From contig NBMY01000146.1 of NCBI GenBank assembly GCA_002212985.1, positions 1 to 34,349 on the forward strand: DNA of 34,349 bases, read 5' to 3'. This DNA comes from Sphingobacteriales bacterium TSM_CSS. Lineage in GTDB: Bacteria; Bacteroidota; Bacteroidia; Chitinophagales; UBA2359. Made by a program: the position numbers and the translations under genes. Under the pieces are notes generated by a model, which was not told where the DNA came from, made no database searches, and was given only the letters and a program-made list of their open reading frames with translations. Below, piece after piece: positions 1-7,722 of this stretch. Each line of letters starts with the position of its first letter. Within the stretch, counting starts at the first letter, position 1.

Positions 1-1
1 T

Positions 2-226
2 TACCCCTTCCTTTTTCAGGGCAGAGATGGTTAATTCACGTTTTACCAAACATAAATACACTTTTTTCTAAACCAAAACCAGCGCCAAAAGCCCTTAAAA
101 CCCTTATAAAACCAAGCAATTTAAGCTTCCAACCTCTTTGAGGGAGGGCTGGGAGGAGAAAAAAGCAGGCATAACCATAATGCGTACAAAGAACCGACCA
201 TATCTGCCCTGAAAAAGGAAGGGGTA
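2..226. mobile_element. MITE-like element with 30-bp terminal inverted repeats
   Basis: Bases 2-31 and 197-226 are inverted copies of one another over 30 bp with a single mismatch (26 against 202). Both ends read TACCCCTTCC inward. The interior is about 165 bp of A/T-rich sequence with no convincing reading frame. If the outermost TA pairs are target duplications, the element proper is 4-224, the layout of non-autonomous IS630/Tc1-mariner-type miniature elements; that assignment is inference. It lies 40 bp beyond the 3' end of rmuC. The left end is almost at the window edge, so its left flank cannot be inspected. A long hairpin acting as a transcript end is an alternative reading. Confidence 0.6.
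133..158. repeat. Dispersed CTTTGAGG-type palindromic repeat, copy 1
   Basis: This G-rich segment contains CTTTGAGGGAGGGCT followed by GGGAGGAG. A close relative, with CTTTGAGGGGGGGC then AAGGAGGAG, occurs at 21629-21660 inside the decayed T9SS gene. The two share the core and the trailing GGAGGAG, so they look like members of one dispersed family. Here the copy sits inside the inverted-repeat element at 2-226. Confidence 0.45.
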
Positions 227-266
227 CGGCGCATTCACTATATCTGCTGACCTTTATCTGTCATTA

Positions 267-1406
267 CTATATCATTTCACTGCCGTTGCTGCTATTGTTT
301 TCATTATGCTCAAACAAACTGCCCTGTTGCAGTTCGGGGTTTGCACTGCCGGCCGAGGCTATATTGGCAATGGCAGTATCTATTTTTTGTAATTCTTTTT
401 GGGCGCTTCGGTAGGCTTCAGAGGCGGTTTGCAGACTCTTTCCCATTTTTTCCATATAGCTTTGGTAATGCTGAAAATGGCGGGTTAAATCGTTTACCTT
501 TTGCATTACCTCTTTTATTGATTCTTCAATTTGAAGCGCTTTTAGTCCTTGTAAAATAGTTTGCAGGTAGGCATAAAAAGACACGGGCGAAACCAAAATT
601 ACACGTTTTGAAAAAGCATATTCCACTACATCGGGGGTATTGCTGCCCGAAGGGGTTGCGGCGTTGAGCAGGTGGTAGTAAATGCCCTCGGCGGGTATAA
701 ACATGAGGGCAAAATCGGTGGTATTTTCATCGGGTTTAATATACTTTGCCGTTTCATCTATGCGTTTTTTCAGGTCAGACCTAAATTGGCGATCTGCCTG
801 CTGTTGTTCGGCGGGGTTATCGGTTTGCAACAGCCGGTTGTAGTTTTCCAAAGAAAATTTGGCATCAACGGGCACAATTTTATCTTTGAAAAACAGGGCA
901 GCATCTACTTTTTCGCCGTTTGAAAAGACGTATTGCATTTTAAAACTGCCTGCCGGCAATACATTTTGCAACAGGGTTTCAAGAAAATACTCACCCAAAA
1001 CACCGCGTTGTTTGGGGTTTTGCAATATTTTTTCGAGGCTTTTCATTTGCCCGGCAAAATCCAGAATTTGGCGGTTGGTGCTGTCTATGGCGCTCAGTTT
1101 ACCGCTAATGTCGTTAATAAGAGCGGCGCTGTTTTGATGCTGCTGCAACAGGTGTTGTGCGGTGTTTTGCTGATAGGCTACCATTTGCCGCAACAGGGAA
1201 TCGAGGCGTTCCTGAATTTCGGTACGGCTTTGCACCCCCGATTGACTTACGTCGTTGCGCAAATCGGTAAGCAGGGTGAGCATCATTTGAAATGCGCCCG
1301 TATCGGCCGGTTGCCGGGTTTTGTTTATAAGCAGGTAAATAATAAACAACAACGCCAGCAGGATAACGGCGGCCAGCAGGGCAAGGGCTTGTGTGGCAGT
1401 AAGCAT
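267..1406 (-). CDS. rmuC: DNA recombination protein RmuC family
   Basis: RmuC-family proteins are membrane-anchored, nuclease-fold proteins linked to limiting recombination at inverted repeats; the biochemical activity is poorly defined. The product is 379 residues. It has one N-terminal membrane segment (about residues 5-27), a coiled-coil stretch to about 110, and the RmuC core, recognisable from KILQNPKQRGVLGEYFLE and from VPVDAKFSLENY and FIPAEGIYYHLL further on. The tail is low-complexity and Asn/Ser-rich. The start is the ATG at 1406. The frame stays open to a TTG at 1445, but a TAGCTTTG -7 element overlaps that codon, so 1406 is preferred. It follows the sdh genes on the same strand after a gap of about 230 bp and probably has its own promoter. 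Confidence 0.9.
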   Translation of the reverse strand: MLTATQALALLAAVILLALLFIIYLLINKTRQPADTGAFQMMLTLLTDLRNDVSQSGVQSRTEIQERLDSLLRQMVAYQQNTAQHLLQQHQNSAALINDISGKLSAIDSTNRQILDFAGQMKSLEKILQNPKQRGVLGEYFLETLLQNVLPAGSFKMQYVFSNGEKVDAALFFKDKIVPVDAKFSLENYNRLLQTDNPAEQQQADRQFRSDLKKRIDETAKYIKPDENTTDFALMFIPAEGIYYHLLNAATPSGSNTPDVVEYAFSKRVILVSPVSFYAYLQTILQGLKALQIEESIKEVMQKVNDLTRHFQHYQSYMEKMGKSLQTASEAYRSAQKELQKIDTAIANIASAGSANPELQQGSLFEHNENNSSNGSEMI

Positions 1407-1442
1407 AGCGGTTTTAATGCCGGTTGGACTATAGTTCTTCTG

Positions 1443-1450
1443 CAAAGCTA
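1443..1450 (-). promoter_or_regulatory. Candidate -7 element of rmuC
   Basis: Read on the minus strand this is TAGCTTTG, an exact match to the Bacteroidota TAnnTTTG element, about 36 bp before the rmuC ATG at 1406. No TTG is found at the expected -33 position, so support is partial. Confidence 0.35.
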
Positions 1451-1633
1451 AGATATTTAGCAGAAAGTAAAAAATTTTTGCAGTATTTTTTTATTTTTAC
1501 CTTCCGGCAGAAGATGCTTTTCACACAAACGCTTACTTTCTAAAACGGGAAAAGGGATACACTTTAGCACTTTTTGCTGCGCTTCGGCATATCCCAGTTC
1601 TCCTGTCTCGGGAAAAAATTGTGATGCTGGATC

Positions 1634-2389
1634 CTAAACGGGCTGTTCAGACGACAAGGCGGCCGAAAGGAACTCGCGGTTCAGGCGGGCAATGTTGGTA
1701 ATGGAAATACCTTTGGGGCAATAGGCTTCACAAGCTTCGGTATTGGTGCAACTGCCAAAGCCTGCTTCGTCATGTGCCTTCATCATGCTGATAACCCGTT
1801 TTTTCCGTTCGGGTTGGCCTTGTGGCAGTAGCGCCATGTGCGATACTTTGGCGCTTAAAAACAACATAGCCGATGAGTTTTTGCAGGCTGCCACACAGGC
1901 GCCACAGCCAATACATTCGGCGGCATCCATGGCTTTTTCGGCCATATCTTGGGGTACGGGTACCGAGTTGGCTTCGGGCGCGCTGCCGGTATTAACAGAT
2001 ACAAAACCGCCGGCCTGTATAATTTTGTCAAATGCCGAACGGTCAACGGCCAAATCTTTAATAACCGGAAATGCCTTAGCCCGCCAGGGTTCTACCACTA
2101 TGGTGTCGCCATCTTTAAAGCTGCGCATATGCAACTGGCAGGTAGTAGTGGCTTTTATGTGCCCGTGCGGGTGGCCGTTAATTACCATGCTGCACATGCC
2201 GCAAATGCCCTCTCGGCAGTCGTGGTCAAAGGCTACGGGGTCTTTTTTATCTTTAATGAGTTGCTGGTTCAGCACGTCCATCATTTCAAGAAAAGACATA
2301 TCGGGTTCTACCTCAGAAACGGTGTATGTTTCAAGACGGCCGCTGTCTTGTGCGTTTTTTTGCCGCCAAACTTTAAGGGTTATTTTCAT
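1634..2389 (-). CDS. sdhB: Succinate dehydrogenase/fumarate reductase iron-sulfur subunit
   Basis: This is the electron-transfer subunit of complex II, passing electrons from the flavoprotein through three Fe-S clusters to the quinone site. The 251 residues hold every expected ligand: C58, C63, C66 and C84 for the [2Fe-2S] cluster; C159, C162, C165 and C224 for [4Fe-4S]; C169, C214 and C220 for [3Fe-4S]. The spacing C214-x5-C220-x3-C224 matches the classic subunit. The ATG at 2389 follows the sdhA stop by 72 bp on the same strand, so it is the last gene of a C-A-B operon. Length and order fit the type B (single cytochrome) enzymes of Bacteroidota. Oxidation of succinate rather than reduction of fumarate cannot be decided from sequence. 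Confidence 0.96.
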   Translation of the reverse strand: MKITLKVWRQKNAQDSGRLETYTVSEVEPDMSFLEMMDVLNQQLIKDKKDPVAFDHDCREGICGMCSMVINGHPHGHIKATTTCQLHMRSFKDGDTIVVEPWRAKAFPVIKDLAVDRSAFDKIIQAGGFVSVNTGSAPEANSVPVPQDMAEKAMDAAECIGCGACVAACKNSSAMLFLSAKVSHMALLPQGQPERKKRVISMMKAHDEAGFGSCTNTEACEAYCPKGISITNIARLNREFLSAALSSEQPV

Positions 2390-2461
2390 AAATAAAACAG
2401 TTTAAAAACGATTGGTTAACAATACTGTTTCGAAATTAGGTGGTGTGTATGGAAATATGGG

Positions 2462-4378
2462 CTATTTATAGCTTCGGGTGCTGGGTTTTACGTTTTCAAA
2501 AACTAATTCTTCTTTGTGTAAAACGGGGTCGTAGCCGGTTCCGGTAAATTCCCACGCTGCCACGTACTGGAAGTTGTCATCGTCGCGTTTAGCTTCGCCG
2601 TCTTCGGTAAATTCTTCGCGGAAATGGCCGCCGCAAGATTCTTCGCGGTTAAGGGCATCAATCACCATTAATTCACCCAGTTCCAGAAAATCGGCTACGC
2701 GGCCGGCCTTTTCCAATTCGGGGTTAAACTCGTTGGCGGCGCCGGGCACCAATACATTTTGCCAAAATTCTTCGCGCAGGGCCTGTATTTCTTTTCGGGC
2801 TTGTTTTAAACCTTCGGCGTTGCGCGCCATGCCGCATTTGTCCCACATAATTTTACCCAACGCCATATGGAAATCATCAACCGATTTATTGCCTTTTATA
2901 CCAAGCAAGCGGTCAATTTGACCCTGCACATCTTTTTGGGCTTCGGCAAAAGCGGGGTGTTCGGTGTTAATGTGCGGAGTACGTATTTCATCGGCCAAAA
3001 ACTGGGCAATGGTAACGGGTATTACAAAATAACCATCGGCCAAACCCTGCATGAGCGCCGAGGCACCGAGGCGGTTAGCGCCGTGGTCGGAGAAGTTGGC
3101 TTCGCCCAGGGCATAGAGTCCGGGTATGGTGGTGCTAAGGTCGTAGTCCACCCAAAGTCCGCCCATGGTGTAGTGCACTGCGGGAAATATTTTCATCGGG
3201 GTTTCGTAGGGGTTGTCGTCGGCAATTCGTTGATACATTTCAAAGAGGTTGCCATAGCGGGCGGCAATAACATCTTTACCGAGGCGTTTAATGGCATCGG
3301 AGAAATCGAGGTAAACCGCATAACCCGATTTTACCACTCCCCTGCCCTCGTCGCATACTACCTTGGCGGCACGCGAGGCAATATCGCGCGGTACCAGATT
3401 GCCAAAAGCGGGGTACATGCGCTCTAAGTAGTAATCGCGGTCTTCTTCGGGTATTTGCTGGGGTGGTTTCAGTCGGTCTTCTTTCTTTTTGGGTACCCAC
3501 ACGCGGCCGTCGTTTCGCAAACTTTCGCTCATAAGGGTAAGTTTAGATTGGTAGCCGCTGGTTACAGGTATGCAGGTAGGGTGAATTTGGGTAAAGCAGG
3601 GGTTGGCAAACAAAGCACCTTTTCGGTGAGCTTTCCATGCAGCGGTAACGTTGCTGCCCATGGCGTTGGTAGAAAGGTAAAATACGTTGCCATAGCCGCC
3701 GGTGCAAAGCAGTACGGCATGTGCGCCATGGCGTTCCAATTCTCCGGTAATGAGGTTTCGGGCAATGATGCCGCGGGCTTTACCGTCTATTACCACCACA
3801 TCTAACATTTCGTGACGGTTATACATTTTTACCGAACCTGCCGCAATTTGGCGGCTAAGTGCGCTGTATGCCCCCAACAGCAACTGTTGGCCGGTTTGTC
3901 CGCGGGCGTAAAACGTGCGCGATACCTGCACACCGCCAAAAGAACGGTTGGCCAGCAAGCCGCCATATTCGCGGGCAAAAGGTACGCCTTGTGCCACGCA
4001 TTGGTCTATTATATGTACGCTGGCTTCGGCAAGGCGGTAAACGTTGGCCTCGCGCGAGCGGTAATCGCCGCCTTTAACGGTATCGTAAAAAAGGCGGTAA
4101 ACGCTGTCGCCGTCGTTTTGGTAATTTTTGGCAGCATTTATGCCCCCTTGTGCGGCAATACTGTGCGCACGGCGGGGCGAGTCCTGAAAACAAAAACATT
4201 TAACATTGTAACCCAACTCTCCCAGGGTTGCTGCCGCCGAAGCGCCGGCCAAGCCCGAACCCACCACAATCACATCTAAACGGCGTTTGTTGGCAGGCGA
4301 TACAAGTTTACATTTGGAGCGGTAGGTTGTCCATTTATCTTCCAGATTTCCGGCCGGAATTTTGGCATCGAGTTTCAT
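2462..4378 (-). CDS. sdhA: Succinate dehydrogenase/fumarate reductase flavoprotein subunit
   Basis: This is the catalytic FAD subunit interconverting succinate and fumarate on the inner face of the cytoplasmic membrane. In 638 residues it shows the dinucleotide-binding [17 protein letters not shown] (from G40), the covalent-FAD histidine H72 in [12 protein letters not shown], and the substrate-site segments around H266 (QIHPT), R331/R336 (PRDIASR) and H402 (HYTMGG). The C-terminal FAD signature [19 protein letters not shown] lies near 420-438. Length and motifs are full, with no sign of damage. It lies 102 bp after sdhC and 72 bp before sdhB on the same strand. The group resembles the quinol:fumarate reductase-like type B enzymes. 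Confidence 0.97.
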   Translation of the reverse strand: MKLDAKIPAGNLEDKWTTYRSKCKLVSPANKRRLDVIVVGSGLAGASAAATLGELGYNVKCFCFQDSPRRAHSIAAQGGINAAKNYQNDGDSVYRLFYDTVKGGDYRSREANVYRLAEASVHIIDQCVAQGVPFAREYGGLLANRSFGGVQVSRTFYARGQTGQQLLLGAYSALSRQIAAGSVKMYNRHEMLDVVVIDGKARGIIARNLITGELERHGAHAVLLCTGGYGNVFYLSTNAMGSNVTAAWKAHRKGALFANPCFTQIHPTCIPVTSGYQSKLTLMSESLRNDGRVWVPKKKEDRLKPPQQIPEEDRDYYLERMYPAFGNLVPRDIASRAAKVVCDEGRGVVKSGYAVYLDFSDAIKRLGKDVIAARYGNLFEMYQRIADDNPYETPMKIFPAVHYTMGGLWVDYDLSTTIPGLYALGEANFSDHGANRLGASALMQGLADGYFVIPVTIAQFLADEIRTPHINTEHPAFAEAQKDVQGQIDRLLGIKGNKSVDDFHMALGKIMWDKCGMARNAEGLKQARKEIQALREEFWQNVLVPGAANEFNPELEKAGRVADFLELGELMVIDALNREESCGGHFREEFTEDGEAKRDDDNFQYVAAWEFTGTGYDPVLHKEELVFENVKPSTRSYK

Positions 4379-4480
4379 ATAAAGATGTGGTTGTTTAAAT
4401 AAATTGCAGTTGTTGCTTTGGTTAAAAAAATCTGATACTCCTGTTGTGTGCCGGCAGCAGGCCGGTGTTGGAGGCGTTTT

Positions 4481-5194
4481 TTAAGATTGCTGTATAAAAA
4501 ACAAATATAATGGCTGAATGGCAAAACCCAGATTTACTCCAATAGAAAAAAACCACCCGAAGGCTTTAATAATGGGGGTGTACTTTTTGTGGTTCAGCCC
4601 CAGCGTTTGAAATGCGCTTTGAAAGCCATGTATTAAATGGTAGGCCAGCGCCACCAAAGAAATCAGGTATAACAATACATACCACCATTGCGAGAAAGCT
4701 TCTTTTACTATACTGTACAGGTCTTTAAATTCTTTACCATCATAGGTAACGGTGGGCATGGCGCCAAATTTGTACTCAAACCAAAAACCTTTAAGGTGAA
4801 CCACCAGAAAAAAGAAAATAATAACGCCCAGCAAAGTCATATTGCGGCTTGCCCAGGTGCTGCCTACAGGTGTTGCGGCATATTTTACGGGCCTGGCCTG
4901 CCTGTTTTTAAGCGCAAGAGCTACCCCGTCAAAGGCGTGCAGCAAAATAAAAAAATAGGTAATGTAAGAAACAACTTTAATGGGGGCAAAGTGAGTCATA
5001 GTATAGGCGTACTCATTAAAGGCCCTGCCGCCGTCTGATTTAAGCAATTGCAGATTGCCACTCATGTGTACTGCCAGAAACAGGCATAAAAACAAACCGG
5101 TAAGGCTCATAATTAGTTTTCGCCCTACCGATGAACTGAAAAAATGACCCAGCCAGCTTAACGAATAGGGTTTAGTTGCAATTTCACTTGACAT
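4481..5194 (-). CDS. sdhC: Succinate dehydrogenase cytochrome b subunit (type B)
   Basis: This is the membrane anchor of complex II, binding two b-type hemes and quinone. From the ATG at 5194 the product is 237 residues with five hydrophobic helices. The likely heme-ligand histidines sit in AVHMSGN, LLHAFDG, VVHLKGF and AYHLIHGFQSAFQ, in the arrangement of single-subunit type B anchors; no separate sdhD is present. The frame is open upstream to a TTG at 5221, but a TAATTTTG -7 element covers that codon, so 5194 is the better start. It is the first gene of the sdhC-A-B operon. Confidence 0.95.
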   Translation of the reverse strand: MSSEIATKPYSLSWLGHFFSSSVGRKLIMSLTGLFLCLFLAVHMSGNLQLLKSDGGRAFNEYAYTMTHFAPIKVVSYITYFFILLHAFDGVALALKNRQARPVKYAATPVGSTWASRNMTLLGVIIFFFLVVHLKGFWFEYKFGAMPTVTYDGKEFKDLYSIVKEAFSQWWYVLLYLISLVALAYHLIHGFQSAFQTLGLNHKKYTPIIKAFGWFFSIGVNLGFAIQPLYLFFIQQS

Positions 5195-5218
5195 ATAGCT
5201 TTTAATATTTTGTGTTTG

Positions 5219-5226
5219 CAAAATTA
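5219..5226 (-). promoter_or_regulatory. Candidate -7 element of the sdhCAB operon
   Basis: On the minus strand this reads TAATTTTG, matching TAnnTTTG, with about 25 bp to the sdhC ATG. It would make the upstream TTG (5221) untranscribed. No TTG is seen 20 bp further upstream, so the -33 half is missing or degenerate. Confidence 0.4.
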
Positions 5227-5370
5227 GTGCTTAAACCTTTAGCTTGTATGTGTGCGGGCATTTTTTGCGGCTTGCGTTGGGCAGATACCGATTGGTTTAC
5301 CAAACCAACCCACAAACAACACTATTAACAACAAGGAAACGGCAAGATGGTTTGGTGTTTTTTGCGGTAA

Positions 5371-5396
5371 AACAAAAGCCGGCAGTTGCGCCGGCT
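5371..5396 (-). terminator. Rho-independent terminator of the 5432-6778 gene
   Basis: A perfect 7-bp G/C stem (5377-5383 with 5390-5396, loop of 6) lies 36 bp past the stop of the minus-strand gene. In that direction it is followed directly by TTTTGTTTT. It separates this gene from the sdh promoter. The first 17 bases, AGCCGGCAGTTGCGCCG, recur exactly at 7573-7589. Confidence 0.7.
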
Positions 5397-5431
5397 GTAT
5401 GTAAAGGACAAAAAATCAATAGTAAACAGCA

Positions 5432-6778
5432 TTAATGTCTGTAGCGATAACCTTCGTGGTAGTAATCAGACTCATAAGTTTCGTTGCCGGTGAATTTCAA
5501 TTTACCGTTTGCGGCGTATTGGTCTTTCAGTGGGCGTTGTTTTTCAAGGTCGTCAATTATTTGTTTGTTGGCCGGCGAGGTTTCAAACAGGTTGTAGGTT
5601 TGCCAGTATTCGGGGTCGTAGGTTCGGTATCGGGGGTGGTAAAAAATGCTGCTTTGTTTTGCCCTTGTGTTTTCGGGCAAAGGGGTAACATCTTTAGTGT
5701 TAATATTGTTTATTGTTAGTTCGGCATAAAAGTTAAGGTCGTAGCGTTGCTGGGTTTCGTAATCGTAGTAAAAAACATCGTGGCTGGCATTCACATAATT
5801 CAGGTACAGTTTTCCGTTGTACTCTTTATACGTCATTACCGCCTTTGATCGGTAGGGAGCGCCATTGCCTTCGCGGCCATCGGGCAGGTTATCGGCGGTA
5901 ATTTCTACACGCAGCACCGCGTAATCTGCTTTGCGAATGAACAGCCGCCCGCGGTAAGTACCCGATTTTTTACTTTCCAGCACATACCCTATACAATAAA
6001 CCGGCTGTTTTCCGTCATATACTATGCTGTCTGTGTTTAGCCGTTCAACATCGGTTTTGGTTTGCCGGGCAAACAGTTGCCAAAACTCACTGTTTCTGAG
6101 CAAATTCCCTCTAAGGGCAAAATTAACATCTATATACAATACATATTTCCCCTTGTTGCAAATATCGCTCACCCGCAACTGGTTTACCTTTACCGTTTCG
6201 GCGGGCTTGTTCATATTTGGCAGGTAGCCTAACGGATCGTAAATGCTCACGGCTGCTTCGGCAAATGCAGCATAAGTGCCGTTTTCCTTAAAATATTCGC
6301 GGTAAAAACCATCCATCAGGTATGGGTTTACTATGTAATTATCGGGTATGTGCTGCATAGCCCGTTGCACAATTTCGCCGGCGCTCAGGTCATTGGGAGT
6401 AATGGTTACGGTCTCCAAAGAATATGCCCTCGAAACCAGCGCAATTTGCACAGGTTTCATTGCCAATAAATCGGCAATGGGAGCGGTGTAAGCATAGTAG
6501 CCAATACACGAAACCTGCAATGAATCTCCGGCAAACTTTTCGGGAAAATGCAGTTCAAACTCTCCGCGCTCGTTGCTTACCGTGCCAATTGCATAGCCGT
6601 TAATACCAATATTGGCAAAGGCAACAGGCTGACCGCCGCCCACACTCAGAACTTTACCGCTTAGCACTAATTCCTGTGCCTGCACCGGTACGGCATACAA
6701 AAAAGCCATGACGGGCAATAAATGTATGAACAACAAGGCAAACAGCCGTACAAAAGCAACATTTTTTTTAACAAACAT
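5432..6778 (-). CDS. Secreted carboxypeptidase-regulatory-like domain protein
   Basis: The 448-residue product has a signal peptide ending near AVPVQAQ (about residue 35). A CarboxypepD_reg-like beta-sandwich follows (about 36-125: LSGKVLSVGGGQPVAFANI, then GTVSNERGEFEL and VSCIGYYAYT). This small domain is usual at the N-terminus of Bacteroidota outer-membrane and periplasmic proteins. The remainder (about 130-448) is mixed alpha/beta with many Tyr residues and resembles the periplasmic part of DUF5686-like proteins without their C-terminal barrel; that comparison is from memory. No T9SS signal is visible. It is monocistronic, with its own terminator at 5371-5396, and diverges from the gene at 7008. 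Function unknown. Confidence 0.8.
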   Translation of the reverse strand: MFVKKNVAFVRLFALLFIHLLPVMAFLYAVPVQAQELVLSGKVLSVGGGQPVAFANIGINGYAIGTVSNERGEFELHFPEKFAGDSLQVSCIGYYAYTAPIADLLAMKPVQIALVSRAYSLETVTITPNDLSAGEIVQRAMQHIPDNYIVNPYLMDGFYREYFKENGTYAAFAEAAVSIYDPLGYLPNMNKPAETVKVNQLRVSDICNKGKYVLYIDVNFALRGNLLRNSEFWQLFARQTKTDVERLNTDSIVYDGKQPVYCIGYVLESKKSGTYRGRLFIRKADYAVLRVEITADNLPDGREGNGAPYRSKAVMTYKEYNGKLYLNYVNASHDVFYYDYETQQRYDLNFYAELTINNINTKDVTPLPENTRAKQSSIFYHPRYRTYDPEYWQTYNLFETSPANKQIIDDLEKQRPLKDQYAANGKLKFTGNETYESDYYHEGYRYRH

Positions 6779-6973
6779 ATATACTGTGGCAATACTTTTT
6801 AGGTGCTACTTTTTCACCTTGCCTATTATTGCCCTAAACTTATTCGGTCGGGTAAAAAAGGCAGGCGGTTAGTGTATGTCCAAAAATCGAACCAAAAATG
6901 CAAACTCTGCCTTTAAAAACGGCAACTTCAAAAAAAAACAGCAAAAAAACGTAACGTATAAACAGGTAAAACG

Positions 6974-6981
6974 TAATTTTG
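6974..6981 (+). promoter_or_regulatory. Candidate -7 element for the 7008 gene and TonB receptor
   Basis: The octamer TAATTTTG fits TAnnTTTG and lies 27 bp before the ATG at 7008. No clear TTG occurs at -33. Confidence 0.35.
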
Positions 6982-7007
6982 CCTTGATTTAAAAACCCGT
7001 TTTTCAC

Positions 7008-7529
7008 ATGCAAAGGTTGAGCGCTGTTGCACTGCTTGTACTGCTATGCTGGCAAATGTCGGGGTGGTATGTATTGCACCCGCTTAACCAAAGGGCGGTT
7101 TCGCATCTGCTAAAACAACATGCGCCGCAACACAGGCTTACCTTACTTACCTTTACCAATAGCAATTTGCACTTGGTGCAGTGGATAGAAGCAGGTAAAG
7201 AGTTTGTGCTGAACGGAAAATGGTATGATGTGGAACATACCGAAATTTGCGATAACCTTACCCATTTCTACTGTTTTGCCGATGAACCCGATACTCAACT
7301 GTGGGCACACCATTACGGCAAAAACAACCCCGAAAACCTGCCTCAAAATCAGTCAGCAAACCGGCTTAAATTTGCAGGTGTGGTATATTATGCAGCTGTT
7401 AACCGGCTATTGCTCTGCCCGCCCCCGGCGCTTGCCGCACTTGCCCGCAGCGCTATCACCACCCCGCTTGTTTCAAAACCGGTAATTGACGTGCCTACCC
7501 CGCCGCCGCAAACCTGCGCCGCGGTTTAA
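7008..7529 (+). CDS. Small secreted protein upstream of a TonB-dependent receptor
   Basis: The 173-residue product begins with a hydrophobic signal or anchor (about residues 3-20, LSAVALLVLLCWQMSGW). It then has a compact region with EAGKEFVLNGKWYDVEHTEIC and several Cys, His and Trp residues, and ends in a Pro-rich tail (VPTPPPQTC). I recognise the KEF-x-x-NGK-x-YDV pattern from small uncharacterised proteins found beside TonB receptors in Bacteroidota, but no function is known to me. It lies 193 bp before the receptor on the same strand and probably shares its transcript. A role in sensing or handling the receptor's substrate is possible but only inferred from position. Confidence 0.72.
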   Translation: MQRLSAVALLVLLCWQMSGWYVLHPLNQRAVSHLLKQHAPQHRLTLLTFTNSNLHLVQWIEAGKEFVLNGKWYDVEHTEICDNLTHFYCFADEPDTQLWAHHYGKNNPENLPQNQSANRLKFAGVVYYAAVNRLLLCPPPALAALARSAITTPLVSKPVIDVPTPPPQTCAAV

Positions 7530-7560
7530 TTTGCGTTTTCTTTCTTAACTTTTACGACTT

Positions 7561-7647
7561 ACTCCTGCAAGCAGCCGGCAGTTGCGCCGTTGCGGGAGTT
7601 GAACCGTTGGGTAACATGCAGGCATACAACAACTATTGTTGCTGCAT
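7561..7647 (+). other. Structured leader ahead of the TonB receptor
   Basis: Two hairpins lie in the 193-bp gap before the receptor start. One pairs 7561-7570 with 7590-7599 (10 bp, one G-U). It holds the core AGCCGGCAGTTGCGCCG also found in the terminator at 5377-5393. The second pairs ATGCAG (7616-7621) with CTGCAT (7642-7647) and CAACA with TGTTG inside, with a 5-base bulge. I could not match it to a cobalamin or other known riboswitch. It may be an attenuator or an mRNA-processing structure. Confidence 0.35.
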
Positions 7648-7722
7648 ACCCGGCATTTTTACCATACCGGCCGGCATATGACCGGCGGGCAACCTTTTTT
7701 TATCTTAAACTCAATTTTACCA

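Noticed and set aside
1554..1606. Possible terminator of the sdh operon (GGGATA ... TATCCC)
   Set aside because: The stem is only 6 bp with a loop of about 30 bases; the T tract is weak.
7636..7722. 29-residue N-terminal extension of the TonB receptor
   Set aside because: It lies before a standard signal peptide and reads through a hairpin; the ATG at 7723 gives a normal receptor.
7530..7722. Cobalamin or other known riboswitch before the TonB receptor
   Set aside because: I could not find the conserved B12-box or another class core; only unassigned hairpins are visible.
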